DNA of 28,386 bases from a virus. Below, one piece after another: positions 21,898 to 27,939 of this stretch. The DNA lies in IMG/VR virus record IMGVR_UViG_3300048586_000552, positions 1 to 28,386 of that record, one strand, 5' to 3'. The notes beneath the pieces were generated by a model. That model saw only the letters and a list, made by a program, of their open reading frames with translations. It was not told the DNA's origin and made no database searches. Position 1 is the stretch's first letter, and each line of letters starts with the position of its first letter. The position numbers and the translations under genes are program-made.

Positions 21898-22326
21898 TCA
21901 CTCCTCCCATGGCCGCTTGTCGGCGCCGACGTCGATGGGCTTCTGCACTTTGGCGTTCACCGTCGCCTGTTGGGTCAAGCGCATGCGCGTCATCAGCGAA
22001 GATATCGCCCGGCCCTCGCCCTCTTGGAGCTTCAACAGGTCTTTGTAGACGTCGATGTTGATGGGGCTTGTCGCCTCCGTCGCAGCGATCAGCTGGGCCA
22101 CGCGACGCGAGGTCACGATGTGCCTGCAGAGCTGGACCAACAGCGGGTGGGTTTCCCTTGGGAAGTAGCCGCCGGGCATGCGATCCACGATTGCGCGCCA
22201 CTCCACGGCTTGTTCATCGCTCAAATCGCCCGGCGGATCGGGCCGATCCAAGCGCAAAACGGCGCCCGCAATGGTCTGCGCCGCCACCAGATCGCCCGCC
22301 GATTTCCGCCCCCTTTTGGCCGCCAT
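21898..22326 (-). CDS. terS: Terminase small subunit (P27-like)
   Basis: 142 aa. DNA-recognition partner of the large terminase. AAKRGRKSAGDL is the usual start of P27-type small terminases, followed by PDPPGDLSDEQAVEWRAIVDRMP (about 29-51) and a long helical region. The start is the ATG at 22326, with GAGGCGGG upstream; the stop lies two bases before the large subunit. Confidence 0.92.
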   Translation of the reverse strand: MAAKRGRKSAGDLVAAQTIAGAVLRLDRPDPPGDLSDEQAVEWRAIVDRMPGGYFPRETHPLLVQLCRHIVTSRRVAQLIAATEATSPINIDVYKDLLKLQEGEGRAISSLMTRMRLTQQATVNAKVQKPIDVGADKRPWEE

Positions 22327-22335
22327 TTGCCCGCC

Positions 22336-22776
22336 TCAAACCTTTTTTTCTTCCCGTTTTAAAAATGAAAACTCCCCCCCGCCGGTCCCTAATATATGCG
22401 GTGGAGATGGACCCACCCCCGGGGTGCCGGGCGCGGGTTCGATGGGCCATCCGTCCGGCCCAATGGCGGGCGGCGCCTTGCGTCCGCGCGCCTCTTCCAG
22501 CGTCTTTTCCAAGTGGCACTCCACACAAATGCTTTGCAGATTGTCGGTGTGATCTGTGCCGCCGCGCGCCTTGTTCAGGATGTGGTCAACAGCAACGGCC
22601 GGTGTTGTTCTTCCGCGCTGCAGGCAGGGCTGGCACAGGCCCATGTCTCTCACCAGCACAGCAGCCCGGAGCTTGCGCCAGGCGTGCCCGTATCCGCGCG
22701 AGTGCGCGGAGCCACGGTCTTTCCAGGGTGTGCGTTGTGTGTGTTCCATACGCAGGAAATGGGGCGCTTTCTCCAT
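22336..22776 (-). CDS. HNH endonuclease next to the terminase
   Basis: 146 aa. Zinc-binding HNH nuclease: CQPC (about 53-56), AVDHILNKARGGTDHTDNLQSICVECHLEKT (about 72-102) with the central DHI, Asn and the second Cys-x-x-Cys-His. In HK97-like phages an HNH protein beside the terminase genes helps DNA cleavage at packaging, and its position here fits. The start is the ATG at 22776 with AGGG and GCGGGA upstream; the ATG at 22749 lacks a ribosome-binding site. The first codons lie in repeat F. The tail (SFLKREEKKV) is encoded by an AT-rich stretch. Confidence 0.92.
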   Translation of the reverse strand: MEKAPHFLRMEHTQRTPWKDRGSAHSRGYGHAWRKLRAAVLVRDMGLCQPCLQRGRTTPAVAVDHILNKARGGTDHTDNLQSICVECHLEKTLEEARGRKAPPAIGPDGWPIEPAPGTPGVGPSPPHILGTGGGEFSFLKREEKKV

Positions 22777-22785
22777 TCCCGCTTG
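22755..22785 (-). repeat. 31-nt late-operon repeat, copy F (at HNH gene start)
   Basis: Plus strand begins GGAAATGGGGCG and ends ATTCCCGCTTG. It overlaps the HNH start codon (22776) instead of lying ahead of it. A TGCGT / ACGCA hairpin can form just downstream. Confidence 0.65.
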
Positions 22786-22787
22786 CC

Positions 22788-22940
22788 CTACGAGCCGCTA
22801 CGTTCCAGTTGCCATTCGACAACGGCCACACCCACCAGGAACGCCAGCCACTGGGTAGCAGAGAAGCGGCCCAGCAGTTCAGCCATGGCATAGCCATACA
22901 GCAGGAACGACACGCGGGATGTCAGCGGATTACGCAGCAT
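22788..22940 (-). CDS. Small membrane protein (50 aa)
   Basis: Found by reading the minus strand directly: an ATG at 22940 overlaps the stop of the previous gene (TGATG) and the frame runs to a TAG at 22790-22788. The protein begins MLRNPLTSRVSFLLYGYAMA and has a hydrophobic segment at about residues 31-43 (WLAFLVGVAVV); the first half is also moderately hydrophobic. The C-terminus is WQLERSGS. Function unknown. A longer frame in the same area on the same strand is a shadow. Coupling to the preceding membrane protein suggests that the two work together. Confidence 0.6.
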   Translation of the reverse strand: MLRNPLTSRVSFLLYGYAMAELLGRFSATQWLAFLVGVAVVEWQLERSGS

Positions 22941-23104
22941 CAGCGCACACCATACCGAGAGCCACCATGTCGGGCATTGCGCATCTCACGGCGGTAGTCC
23001 TGTTCATCCCACCGACGGCGAACAACCGCGACGATTGCGAGGGAGATCATCACACCAACACCCACGGTCAGTGCGAGGAGAGCGAGGAAGGTTGTCAGTG
23101 TCAT
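22940..23104 (-). CDS. Small membrane protein (54 aa), first gene of the late block
   Basis: One N-terminal membrane helix (MTLTTFLALLALTVGVGV, then to about residue 28), followed by a basic cytoplasmic part (RRRWDEQDYRREMRNARHGG). It has AGGA 8 nt before the ATG at 23104. Not recognised; small phage membrane proteins at such positions can alter host envelope processes or superinfection, but nothing in the sequence shows it. It is the first gene left of the control region, so probably the first read from the leftward promoter. Confidence 0.7.
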   Translation of the reverse strand: MTLTTFLALLALTVGVGVMISLAIVAVVRRRWDEQDYRREMRNARHGGSRYGVR

Positions 23105-23622
23105 GGCGTGTCCTTTCTTGTGCCTACCCTGCACATAGGACTCCCGAGAAACCGACCCCAAACGGATCGCAAAACTTTCTGCACAACACCTCACATTCCC
23201 GCGTCCCAAGCGGGGGTGGGACGGCCGGGAAACGGCTTCGTTCCCAGCCCCCTTTAGGGGGGAACGACGGGAACGAGTAAGGCACTGATAAATAAAGGGT
23301 TTTCGTTCCCGGGAACCAAAGTTTTCTGGGAACGAAACATCCAACAAAAACAAACACTTAGGCCTGTTTTTCATTCCCGGGAACGTCTCGTTCCCGGCGG
23401 GAACGTCGATTCCTGGGAACGAAACCCACGTTTCCGGGAACCAAACGGGCCCGTTTCCGCACCCGACCGCCGCGAATATCGGGAAAATTGCGGCGCACAA
23501 ACGGGGGGTTGCGCGATACCCGAAAAAAAGATCGCGCGTGCATTTGGGATCAGGGGGGATGGGGACGCATTTGCACAGTCCGAGGCGGGAACAAACCCGC
23601 CCGAACAACCGGCGAGGTCCCT
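23105..23622. promoter_or_regulatory. Divergent control region, 518 bp without a gene
   Basis: Separates the leftward late block from the rightward early block, so it should hold both promoters. It contains the repeat array at 23239-23442, a strong inverted repeat at 23239-23266 (CGTTCCC-AG-CCCC / GGGG-GGGAACG), AT-rich tracts at 23287-23304 and 23342-23373, and a C/G-rich part next to the helicase start. No clear consensus -35/-10 pair was found. A reading frame crossing the region on the minus strand has no ribosome-binding site and unlikely composition. Confidence 0.7.
23239..23442. repeat. Array of TTCCCGGGAA-type repeats (iteron or operator array)
   Basis: Sites seen: a perfect 12-bp palindrome GTTCCCGGGAAC at 23305-23316; a half-site at 23322-23334 (TCTGGGAACG); TTCCCGGGAACG at 23374-23385; CGTTCCC-GGC-GGGAACG at 23389-23405; TTCCTGGGAACG at 23410-23421; GTTTCCGGGAACC at 23430-23442; plus GGGAACG half-sites at 23260 and 23269 and CGTTCCC at 23239. 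Four copies continue into GAAA or CAAA on the same side, so the array is directional, not only palindromic. Neighbouring centres are mostly 17 to 21 bp apart, about two helix turns. It lies 180 bp before the replication-type ATPase gene, which suits an origin; a repressor operator array is the alternative. Confidence 0.75.
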
Positions 23623-25077
23623 ATGAGCAACCAGAAACCAGTGCGGCGTTCCCTTCTTGACATGGGTATCGCACGCTTCGCAGGCCCGGCGCCTGTGCAG
23701 CATTGGGCAGTGAAGAGCCCGGCAGAAGAAGGCGGCCTTTTGCCCGCTGCAGCCCCCATCCTTCTGGTCGGACGTGGTGGCGTGGGCAAGACATCGGCGG
23801 CCGTCGAATTGGCCCTGAAAATCGCTTCATGGGATGGCGCCTATAACGCCCCCACCTGGATGGGCCAGCCCATCGCCATTTCGGGCGTGTCCGTCATCCT
23901 CACATACGAAGAGAGCACCGACCGAATGCACCGCATGATCCAAAAGATGTGCGCAGCCGCAGGTGTGGACCCCATCCTGGTTGGCAACCGCATGATCGTG
24001 AAGAGCTACCAAGACACCGACGTCGTGCCCATGCCGCTGGTTGGGAACGACCCGCAAACCCGCATGCCTGTGCCCACGGCCGAGTATAAGGCCTTGACCG
24101 AGGAGCTACGCCAGATCCGCGCACAGGTCGGAGAAATCGCCTGCATAGTGGTGGACAACGCAGGCACGGCGATGGCCGTGGAGGGCAACGACTACCAGAG
24201 CGCCAACCAATCTATGAAGTGGCTGCAGCGGTGGTCTGCGGAGTTCAACGCCCTTGTGCCCCTCATCGCGCACACCAACAAAGGGGCCTTGCAGTTTGAG
24301 AGCGACGACCCCAGCGACGACGAATTGGAAGCGGCCGCGATGGGCTCCACGGGTTGGGTGTCTGCGGTGCGTCTGGCGATGGTTATGTGGTCCATTTCCG
24401 AGGAGGGCGAAGCCGAGATCGCCAAGTCCCTTGGAGACGCCGAGTTCCAAGCAGGTGTCACACGCCGCCGCTACATCAAGGCCCGCGTGGTGAAGTCCAA
24501 CGTGGACGGCGCCTATACGGGGTCGCTGACATTGAGGCGCGCAGGTGGCACGCTGGAAGACACCACCAAGGCTGTGCGCAAGGGCAAGGCCACCGAAATC
24601 AACAAGACCATCGCCGAATTCGCTGCCGCGGTTGGCCGCCTGTGGGCGCGCCAAACCCCGGTCCAAAAGACCGGCGCTAACGGGGTGTTCGAAAACAAGG
24701 GCGCCTTGGGTGGCGGCTTCGCAAAGAGCTCCAAGAGCGCATTGGAGACCCTGACCAACCAGGCCCTGGCAGCCGGTGCCCTGCGCCTGGAAGCCACTTG
24801 CCCAGGTGTCGAGAAGAGCCGCGGGGCCTGGTTGTTCGACACCACCGGCCGGGGCCGTCGTGAAGCCCACCTGGACGCATTCCGTAAGGCCCGCCGGGCG
24901 GCCGACAAAGCGCGTGTGGCGTTCAAGACGTCGAACGTCGCGGAGTGGCGCCGGTTCCTGGACACCTGGATGGCCGGTCTTTCCGACGATCAGATCCTCG
25001 AGGCCATCGCCGAGCTTTCGGACGCCCGCCACCTGACCATTTCGGACGCCTACATCCTGATAGGCTCCAACGCATAA
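23623..25077 (+). CDS. RepA-like AAA+ ATPase / replicative helicase
   Basis: 484 aa from the ATG at 23623, with GAGG upstream. The RecA-type ATPase core has Walker A LVGRGGVGKTS (48-58), Walker B EIACIVVD (171-178), a following sensor HTN (217-219), and SVILTYEES (90-98). This is the AAA_25 / RSF1010 RepA type: a ring helicase that unwinds DNA at an origin. Residues of about 330-484 are a helical domain with a winged-helix-like region that could bind DNA or the initiator. It is the only replication gene in the window, and it is preceded by a repeat array, so it probably acts on that array directly or through a partner. A strong terminator follows. Confidence 0.85.
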   Translation: MSNQKPVRRSLLDMGIARFAGPAPVQHWAVKSPAEEGGLLPAAAPILLVGRGGVGKTSAAVELALKIASWDGAYNAPTWMGQPIAISGVSVILTYEESTDRMHRMIQKMCAAAGVDPILVGNRMIVKSYQDTDVVPMPLVGNDPQTRMPVPTAEYKALTEELRQIRAQVGEIACIVVDNAGTAMAVEGNDYQSANQSMKWLQRWSAEFNALVPLIAHTNKGALQFESDDPSDDELEAAAMGSTGWVSAVRLAMVMWSISEEGEAEIAKSLGDAEFQAGVTRRRYIKARVVKSNVDGAYTGSLTLRRAGGTLEDTTKAVRKGKATEINKTIAEFAAAVGRLWARQTPVQKTGANGVFENKGALGGGFAKSSKSALETLTNQALAAGALRLEATCPGVEKSRGAWLFDTTGRGRREAHLDAFRKARRAADKARVAFKTSNVAEWRRFLDTWMAGLSDDQILEAIAELSDARHLTISDAYILIGSNA

Positions 25078-25110
25078 CCCACCGCCGGACTCGCCGCCGT
25101 CGGTCTTCCT

Positions 25111-25136
25111 GGCCCCTCTTCGGAGGGGCCTTTTTT
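25111..25136 (+). terminator. Intrinsic terminator after the helicase gene
   Basis: GGCCCCTC-TTCG-GAGGGGCC (25111-25130), an 8-bp stem with a TTCG loop, followed directly by six T residues. Located 33 bp after the stop codon. It separates the helicase gene from the next cassette. Confidence 0.93.
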
Positions 25137-25241
25137 CTTCTTGCCACTGAAAAAACTGCAGAAATGTGGGTCCAAAATTTGGAGCCGTGGCGATCCTTTT
25201 CTACCTGATTTGTAGGACACAAAAACAGGGAGGAACCCACA

Positions 25242-25598
25242 ATGTCCCCATCGAAAAGAGCCTACTTCGACGGCATGCGCGAGGCCAAGAAAATGGGCCG
25301 ATCGGCCCAGGCAATTCAGGCTATGCACACGCAAGGCCTTGCCCAAGAAATCGTGGACAATTTGTCCCTTGCCCCTGAAGATTACATCCCCCAGCCGTTT
25401 GAGGGCGGTGTAACCCAGGAGCTGGCGAAAGACGTGGCCGATCTGATGGTCGAAGACGCCAAAGCCCGGCACCAAGCGCTTGTCGATTTGCGGGCCGCCA
25501 TCATGTCCCTCCCGGGCCACGATTACGACGGCGTCATCGCCAACCTCTCGCGGCGCATCCTCGCCGTTTCCCGCATCATGCCATCCAAGGAGATCTGA
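25242..25598 (+). CDS. Hypothetical early protein (118 aa)
   Basis: Not recognised. Soluble and helical, with a basic start (MSPSKRAYFDGMREAKKMG) and a middle acidic part (PEDYIPQPFEGGVTQELAKDVADLMVEDAKARH, about 45-77). The ribosome-binding site is strong (GGGAGG, 8 nt before the ATG). It starts a new cassette about 105 bp after the helicase terminator, so a promoter should lie in 25137-25241; a clear one was not found. It is followed at once by the small membrane protein. Confidence 0.75.
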   Translation: MSPSKRAYFDGMREAKKMGRSAQAIQAMHTQGLAQEIVDNLSLAPEDYIPQPFEGGVTQELAKDVADLMVEDAKARHQALVDLRAAIMSLPGHDYDGVIANLSRRILAVSRIMPSKEI

Positions 25599-25599
25599 C

Positions 25600-25884
25600 A
25601 TGTCCCGCACCCGCACCCCCCGCTTCCGCGTCTTCCCCTGGGCCCTGTTCCGGCAGGTCTTTGCCCGCTTCTTCGTCCTTGCCATGCTGGTGTCCGCCTT
25701 TGCCCTGGTATTGATGTGCGCCCTCCACTCCTTCGTCACGTGGAGCTTGGACGGGTGGGCCATCCTGGACGCCACCGCCCTGCGCTTCTGCGTCATGGTG
25801 TCCGCCATCACCGCCCTCTTCGTCGCCAGCGCGGCCGCGGACGCCAAGGCCCGCAACATGTGGCCGAAGGGGTCGGACGAATGA
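25600..25884 (+). CDS. Small membrane protein (94 aa), two membrane helices
   Basis: From the ATG at 25600 (one base after the previous stop). The start is basic (SRTRTPRFRVFPWALFRQ), with a first helix at about 23-46 (FFVLAMLVSAFALVLMCAL), a short loop with WSLDGW, a second helix at about 64-83 (LRFCVMVSAITALFVASAAA) and a charged end. Function unknown. The extended reading frame further upstream is a shadow of the preceding gene. AAGGAG precedes the ATG. Confidence 0.75.
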   Translation: MSRTRTPRFRVFPWALFRQVFARFFVLAMLVSAFALVLMCALHSFVTWSLDGWAILDATALRFCVMVSAITALFVASAAADAKARNMWPKGSDE

Positions 25885-26084
25885 CCCTCCACATCCTCAT
25901 CCACATCATCGACCCAAACCCAGACTCCTTTGACTGGGAGATCCAGGGCGTGTTTTCGTCGGTCGAGAAGGCCAAGGCCGTTGGCAAGCCCGGCGATCAG
26001 ATCCTCCCCATGGACCTGGACGTCGACTACACCGACGTGTTCGAATTCGACATCACCCATATCATGGCGCCGGTGGCGCCATGA
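25881..26084 (+). CDS. Small hypothetical protein (67 aa), acidic
   Basis: Not recognised. ATGA overlap with the previous gene fixes the start at 25881. The sequence is strongly acidic toward the end (MDLDVDYTDVFEFDITH) and begins TLHILIHIIDPNP. Small acidic proteins in phage early regions can be DNA mimics that block host enzymes, but this one is short and nothing else supports that idea. Confidence 0.7.
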   Translation: MTLHILIHIIDPNPDSFDWEIQGVFSSVEKAKAVGKPGDQILPMDLDVDYTDVFEFDITHIMAPVAP

Positions 26085-26293
26085 CCCTCACCCCCGAACA
26101 GCGCAGAGAGCAAGAGGTGGATCGCCTTACCAAGGAGCATGGCTACCACCGCCAGTCCTGGGGGTTTCGTTCTGGGGTAAGGGATGGACTTGCGGGAGAT
26201 TTCCACAGCCTCTTTGATCCGAACTGGCCCGGCTACAAACAGGGCTTCAAGGCAGGGCAAGAAGCGGCACAGCGGGAAGGCGGCAAACCATGA
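26081..26293 (+). CDS. Small hypothetical protein (70 aa), Gly/Tyr/Phe pattern
   Basis: Starts in the previous stop codon (ATGA). Charged N-terminal helix (TPEQRREQEVDRLTKEHGYH), then a pattern GFRSGVRDGLAGDF ... WPGYKQGFKAGQEAAQ. The repeated G-x3-G and GF-x-x-G spacing resembles small phage or bacterial proteins related to ribosome modulation factor, but the match is only suggestive. Confidence 0.7.
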   Translation: MTLTPEQRREQEVDRLTKEHGYHRQSWGFRSGVRDGLAGDFHSLFDPNWPGYKQGFKAGQEAAQREGGKP

Positions 26294-26622
26294 ACATACC
26301 AAACATCCCAACCGACCGCCTGCAGGCTTGGCTGGAAGACATCGCGGCCGTGTGCGTAAGCCACGGTCTGGTCCCCGACGAGATCGAGCAGGATTGCCCG
26401 CCAACGGTTGTTGAGATCGGGACGGAGACAAGATGGCTTGTCGTCGATTGGAAAGGGCTATTTTACCCAGACACCCAGGATCCAAACCTTTTCCATGGGA
26501 GAGACGGCGCGAAGCCCTTGGACCCTTTGTTTGTTCCCCGCGCAGTTGTCCGCCTCCCAGAAACCGCCCACGAACGCCTCACCGCGGCCGCACGGCGTGC
26601 GGCACTGAAGGCCAAGCCATGA
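26290..26622 (+). CDS. Hypothetical early protein (110 aa)
   Basis: Not recognised. The start overlaps the previous stop (ATGA). Mixed alpha/beta appearance, with an N-terminal helical part (IPTDRLQAWLEDIAAVCVSHG) and a strand-rich middle (TVVEIGTETRWLVVDWKGLFYP). Ala/Arg-rich helical end. Base composition is less GC-rich than the late genes. No membrane segment. Confidence 0.75.
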   Translation: MNIPNIPTDRLQAWLEDIAAVCVSHGLVPDEIEQDCPPTVVEIGTETRWLVVDWKGLFYPDTQDPNLFHGRDGAKPLDPLFVPRAVVRLPETAHERLTAAARRAALKAKP

Positions 26623-26933
26623 CCACCCCCCAAGCCCCCGGCTGGCACACCCTTTGGGCCACTTGGAAAGGCGGCCGGGTGGGCGTGCGTTTCCTGATCG
26701 TCGCCCAGAAGGGCGGCCGGTTTTTCACCAGTCCAGTGGGTGTGGTTGCGGGGCCAGAAGAGACCCTGTTTCCGTTCGAAGAGCAGTGCGAAAGCGATTG
26801 GATGGACCTGTCCGCGCACTTCACCGAGGACGCCATGGAAGAGCTGATGGAGATCGCCGGATTCAGTGCCCATACGCTCCTGAAAATCGCCACTTTGGCG
26901 CAGCAAAAGAAGCCCCCAACCATGCGCAATTGA
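26619..26933 (+). CDS. Hypothetical early protein (104 aa)
   Basis: Not recognised. Starts in the previous stop (ATGA at 26619-26622). It begins with TTPQAPGWHTLWATWKGGRVGVRFLIVAQKGG, strand-rich, and has an acidic middle (CESDWMDLSAHFTEDAMEELMEIAG). It ends just before a strong terminator, so it is the last gene of this cassette. Confidence 0.75.
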   Translation: MTTPQAPGWHTLWATWKGGRVGVRFLIVAQKGGRFFTSPVGVVAGPEETLFPFEEQCESDWMDLSAHFTEDAMEELMEIAGFSAHTLLKIATLAQQKKPPTMRN

Positions 26934-26940
26934 CCCCACG

Positions 26941-26966
26941 AAGACCCGCCCTTTGGCGGGTCTTTT
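26941..26966 (+). terminator. Intrinsic terminator closing the first early cassette
   Basis: AAGACCCGCC-CTTT-GGCGGGTCTT (26941-26964), a 10-bp stem with a 4-nt loop, followed by further T residues. It lies 8 bp after the stop codon at 26931-26933. Confidence 0.92.
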
Positions 26967-26996
26967 GCATCTTTATTTTGTGTTTTTTCAAGCACT

Positions 26997-27002
26997 TATA
27001 AT
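26997..27002 (+). promoter_or_regulatory. Possible -10 box for the second early cassette
   Basis: A perfect TATAAT lies in an AT-rich stretch (26965-27007) between a terminator and the next gene, 103 bp before its start. No convincing -35 element was found at the usual distance, so the promoter is only suggested. Confidence 0.35.
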
Positions 27003-27104
27003 AAAAACCGCCGACCGCCGCGATTTTATTTGTGTGGTGCCTCTACGTTCCTATTTCTCTTGTATGGGAAGGCGAAAACGCCCCCACCAACAAGGAGAAA
27101 CGCC

Positions 27105-27356
27105 ATGACGACACTCGCCCAAGTCAAAGCCCAATACGCCGCCGCAATGCCGACGTTCGACGACGCGCGCCTGGTGTCGCTGGCAGCCAGCCAGGAATTC
27201 CACATCGCCGCGTCGGAAGGCCGCTTGGTCGAATACGCCGCATGCCCCCCGATCGTGAAGAAGGAGCAGGCCGCCATCCGCTTCAACCAGTCCATCCTTC
27301 GCATGATCTGCGCCGAGCAGAAGGCGCGCCGCCAGGCCGCGAAGGTGGCAGCATGA
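27105..27356 (+). CDS. Small hypothetical protein (83 aa)
   Basis: Not recognised. The ATG at 27105 has AAGGAGAAA upstream, a strong ribosome-binding site. Helical and Ala-rich (VKAQYAAAMPTFDDARLVSLAASQEF), with a basic end (EQKARRQAAKVAA). It is the first gene of a new cassette behind the terminator and the TATAAT at 26997. Confidence 0.75.
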   Translation: MTTLAQVKAQYAAAMPTFDDARLVSLAASQEFHIAASEGRLVEYAACPPIVKKEQAAIRFNQSILRMICAEQKARRQAAKVAA

Positions 27357-27598
27357 ACCCCGCCCCTCCCCTTTCCGCGCACCAGAAGATGACCTTTGCC
27401 GCCCTGGCCGCCCGCTACGAGGCGGGCGAGATGCCCGCCAAGCACCGGCCCCGGGTCGCGAAGAACAACCGCAAATTCGGCGCCCACCGCGCGCGCCTGA
27501 TCCGCACCCTCATTAGCGTCCCGGCCGCGGCACTGACCCAAGGCGCGGTGGACTTCCTCGCCGAGGAACTGAACGACTGGAACGAGGTGGCAGCATGA
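27353..27598 (+). CDS. Small hypothetical protein (81 aa), basic
   Basis: Not recognised. Start in the previous stop (ATGA). The centre is very basic (KHRPRVAKNNRKFGAHRARLIRTL), which would suit nucleic acid binding, and the end is acidic (FLAEELNDWNEVAA). Coupled on both sides. Confidence 0.75.
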   Translation: MNPAPPLSAHQKMTFAALAARYEAGEMPAKHRPRVAKNNRKFGAHRARLIRTLISVPAAALTQGAVDFLAEELNDWNEVAA

Positions 27599-27939
27599 GC
27601 GCGATTCCATTCACCGAAGGCGACCTGAAAAAGGCCCTTATTGCGCAAGGTGCGCAAGGAACGGGCATATGGACCGTTTGGAACTTCGCAGAAGGTAGAG
27701 ACGACGTGGATGGGTTTGGAGTCATTGACGGGAAACTTACGTTTGAAATTGCGCAGGCAGTCGCGGCGGGGCTTTCCGCTATGCCAGGATCAGCGTGGGT
27801 ATCAGTCGAGCGCGACATAAGGGTCCGCCCGCGACCCAAGGGCTACGATGACTGCAGGTTCCTGTTCTTCTTCCACACCGGCCCCGCCCACGCCAAACTG
27901 GCAGCCATCGCCGCCATGCAGGCAGAGGTGCCAACATGA
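27595..27939 (+). CDS. Hypothetical protein (114 aa)
   Basis: Not recognised. ATGA overlap with the previous gene. Alternating strands and helices (IPFTEGDLKKALIAQ, then GTGIWTVWNFAEGRDDVDGFGVIDGKL, then RFLFFFHTGPAHAKLAAIAAMQ). The DNA of its first two thirds is less GC-rich than its neighbours, which hints at a different origin. Confidence 0.75.
   Translation: MSAIPFTEGDLKKALIAQGAQGTGIWTVWNFAEGRDDVDGFGVIDGKLTFEIAQAVAAGLSAMPGSAWVSVERDIRVRPRPKGYDDCRFLFFFHTGPAHAKLAAIAAMQAEVPT

Noticed and set aside
19715-22048. 777-aa open frame on the plus strand, antisense to portal and terminase genes
   Set aside because: No ribosome-binding site and no family motifs; Arg/Pro/Ser/His-rich composition typical of antisense frames. 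Terminase motifs lie on the minus strand.
22586-22897. 103-aa minus-strand frame with a Trp-rich start
   Set aside because: It overlaps the HNH gene out of frame and has no ribosome-binding site; the 50-aa gene at 22788-22940 in another frame is coupled to its neighbour.
23239-23442. CRISPR array
   Set aside because: Repeat units are 12-17 bp, spacing is irregular and short, and spacers are not of uniform length; no cas genes.
23239-23442. LexA-type SOS boxes
   Set aside because: The alphaproteobacterial LexA box is a direct GTTC-N7-GTTC; the sites here are palindromic GTTCCCGGGAAC-type and the GAAC direct spacing does not fit.
22940-23608. 222-aa minus-strand frame across the control region
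   Set aside because: The part beyond 23104 covers the repeat array and has an unlikely composition; the ribosome-binding site supports the ATG at 23104.
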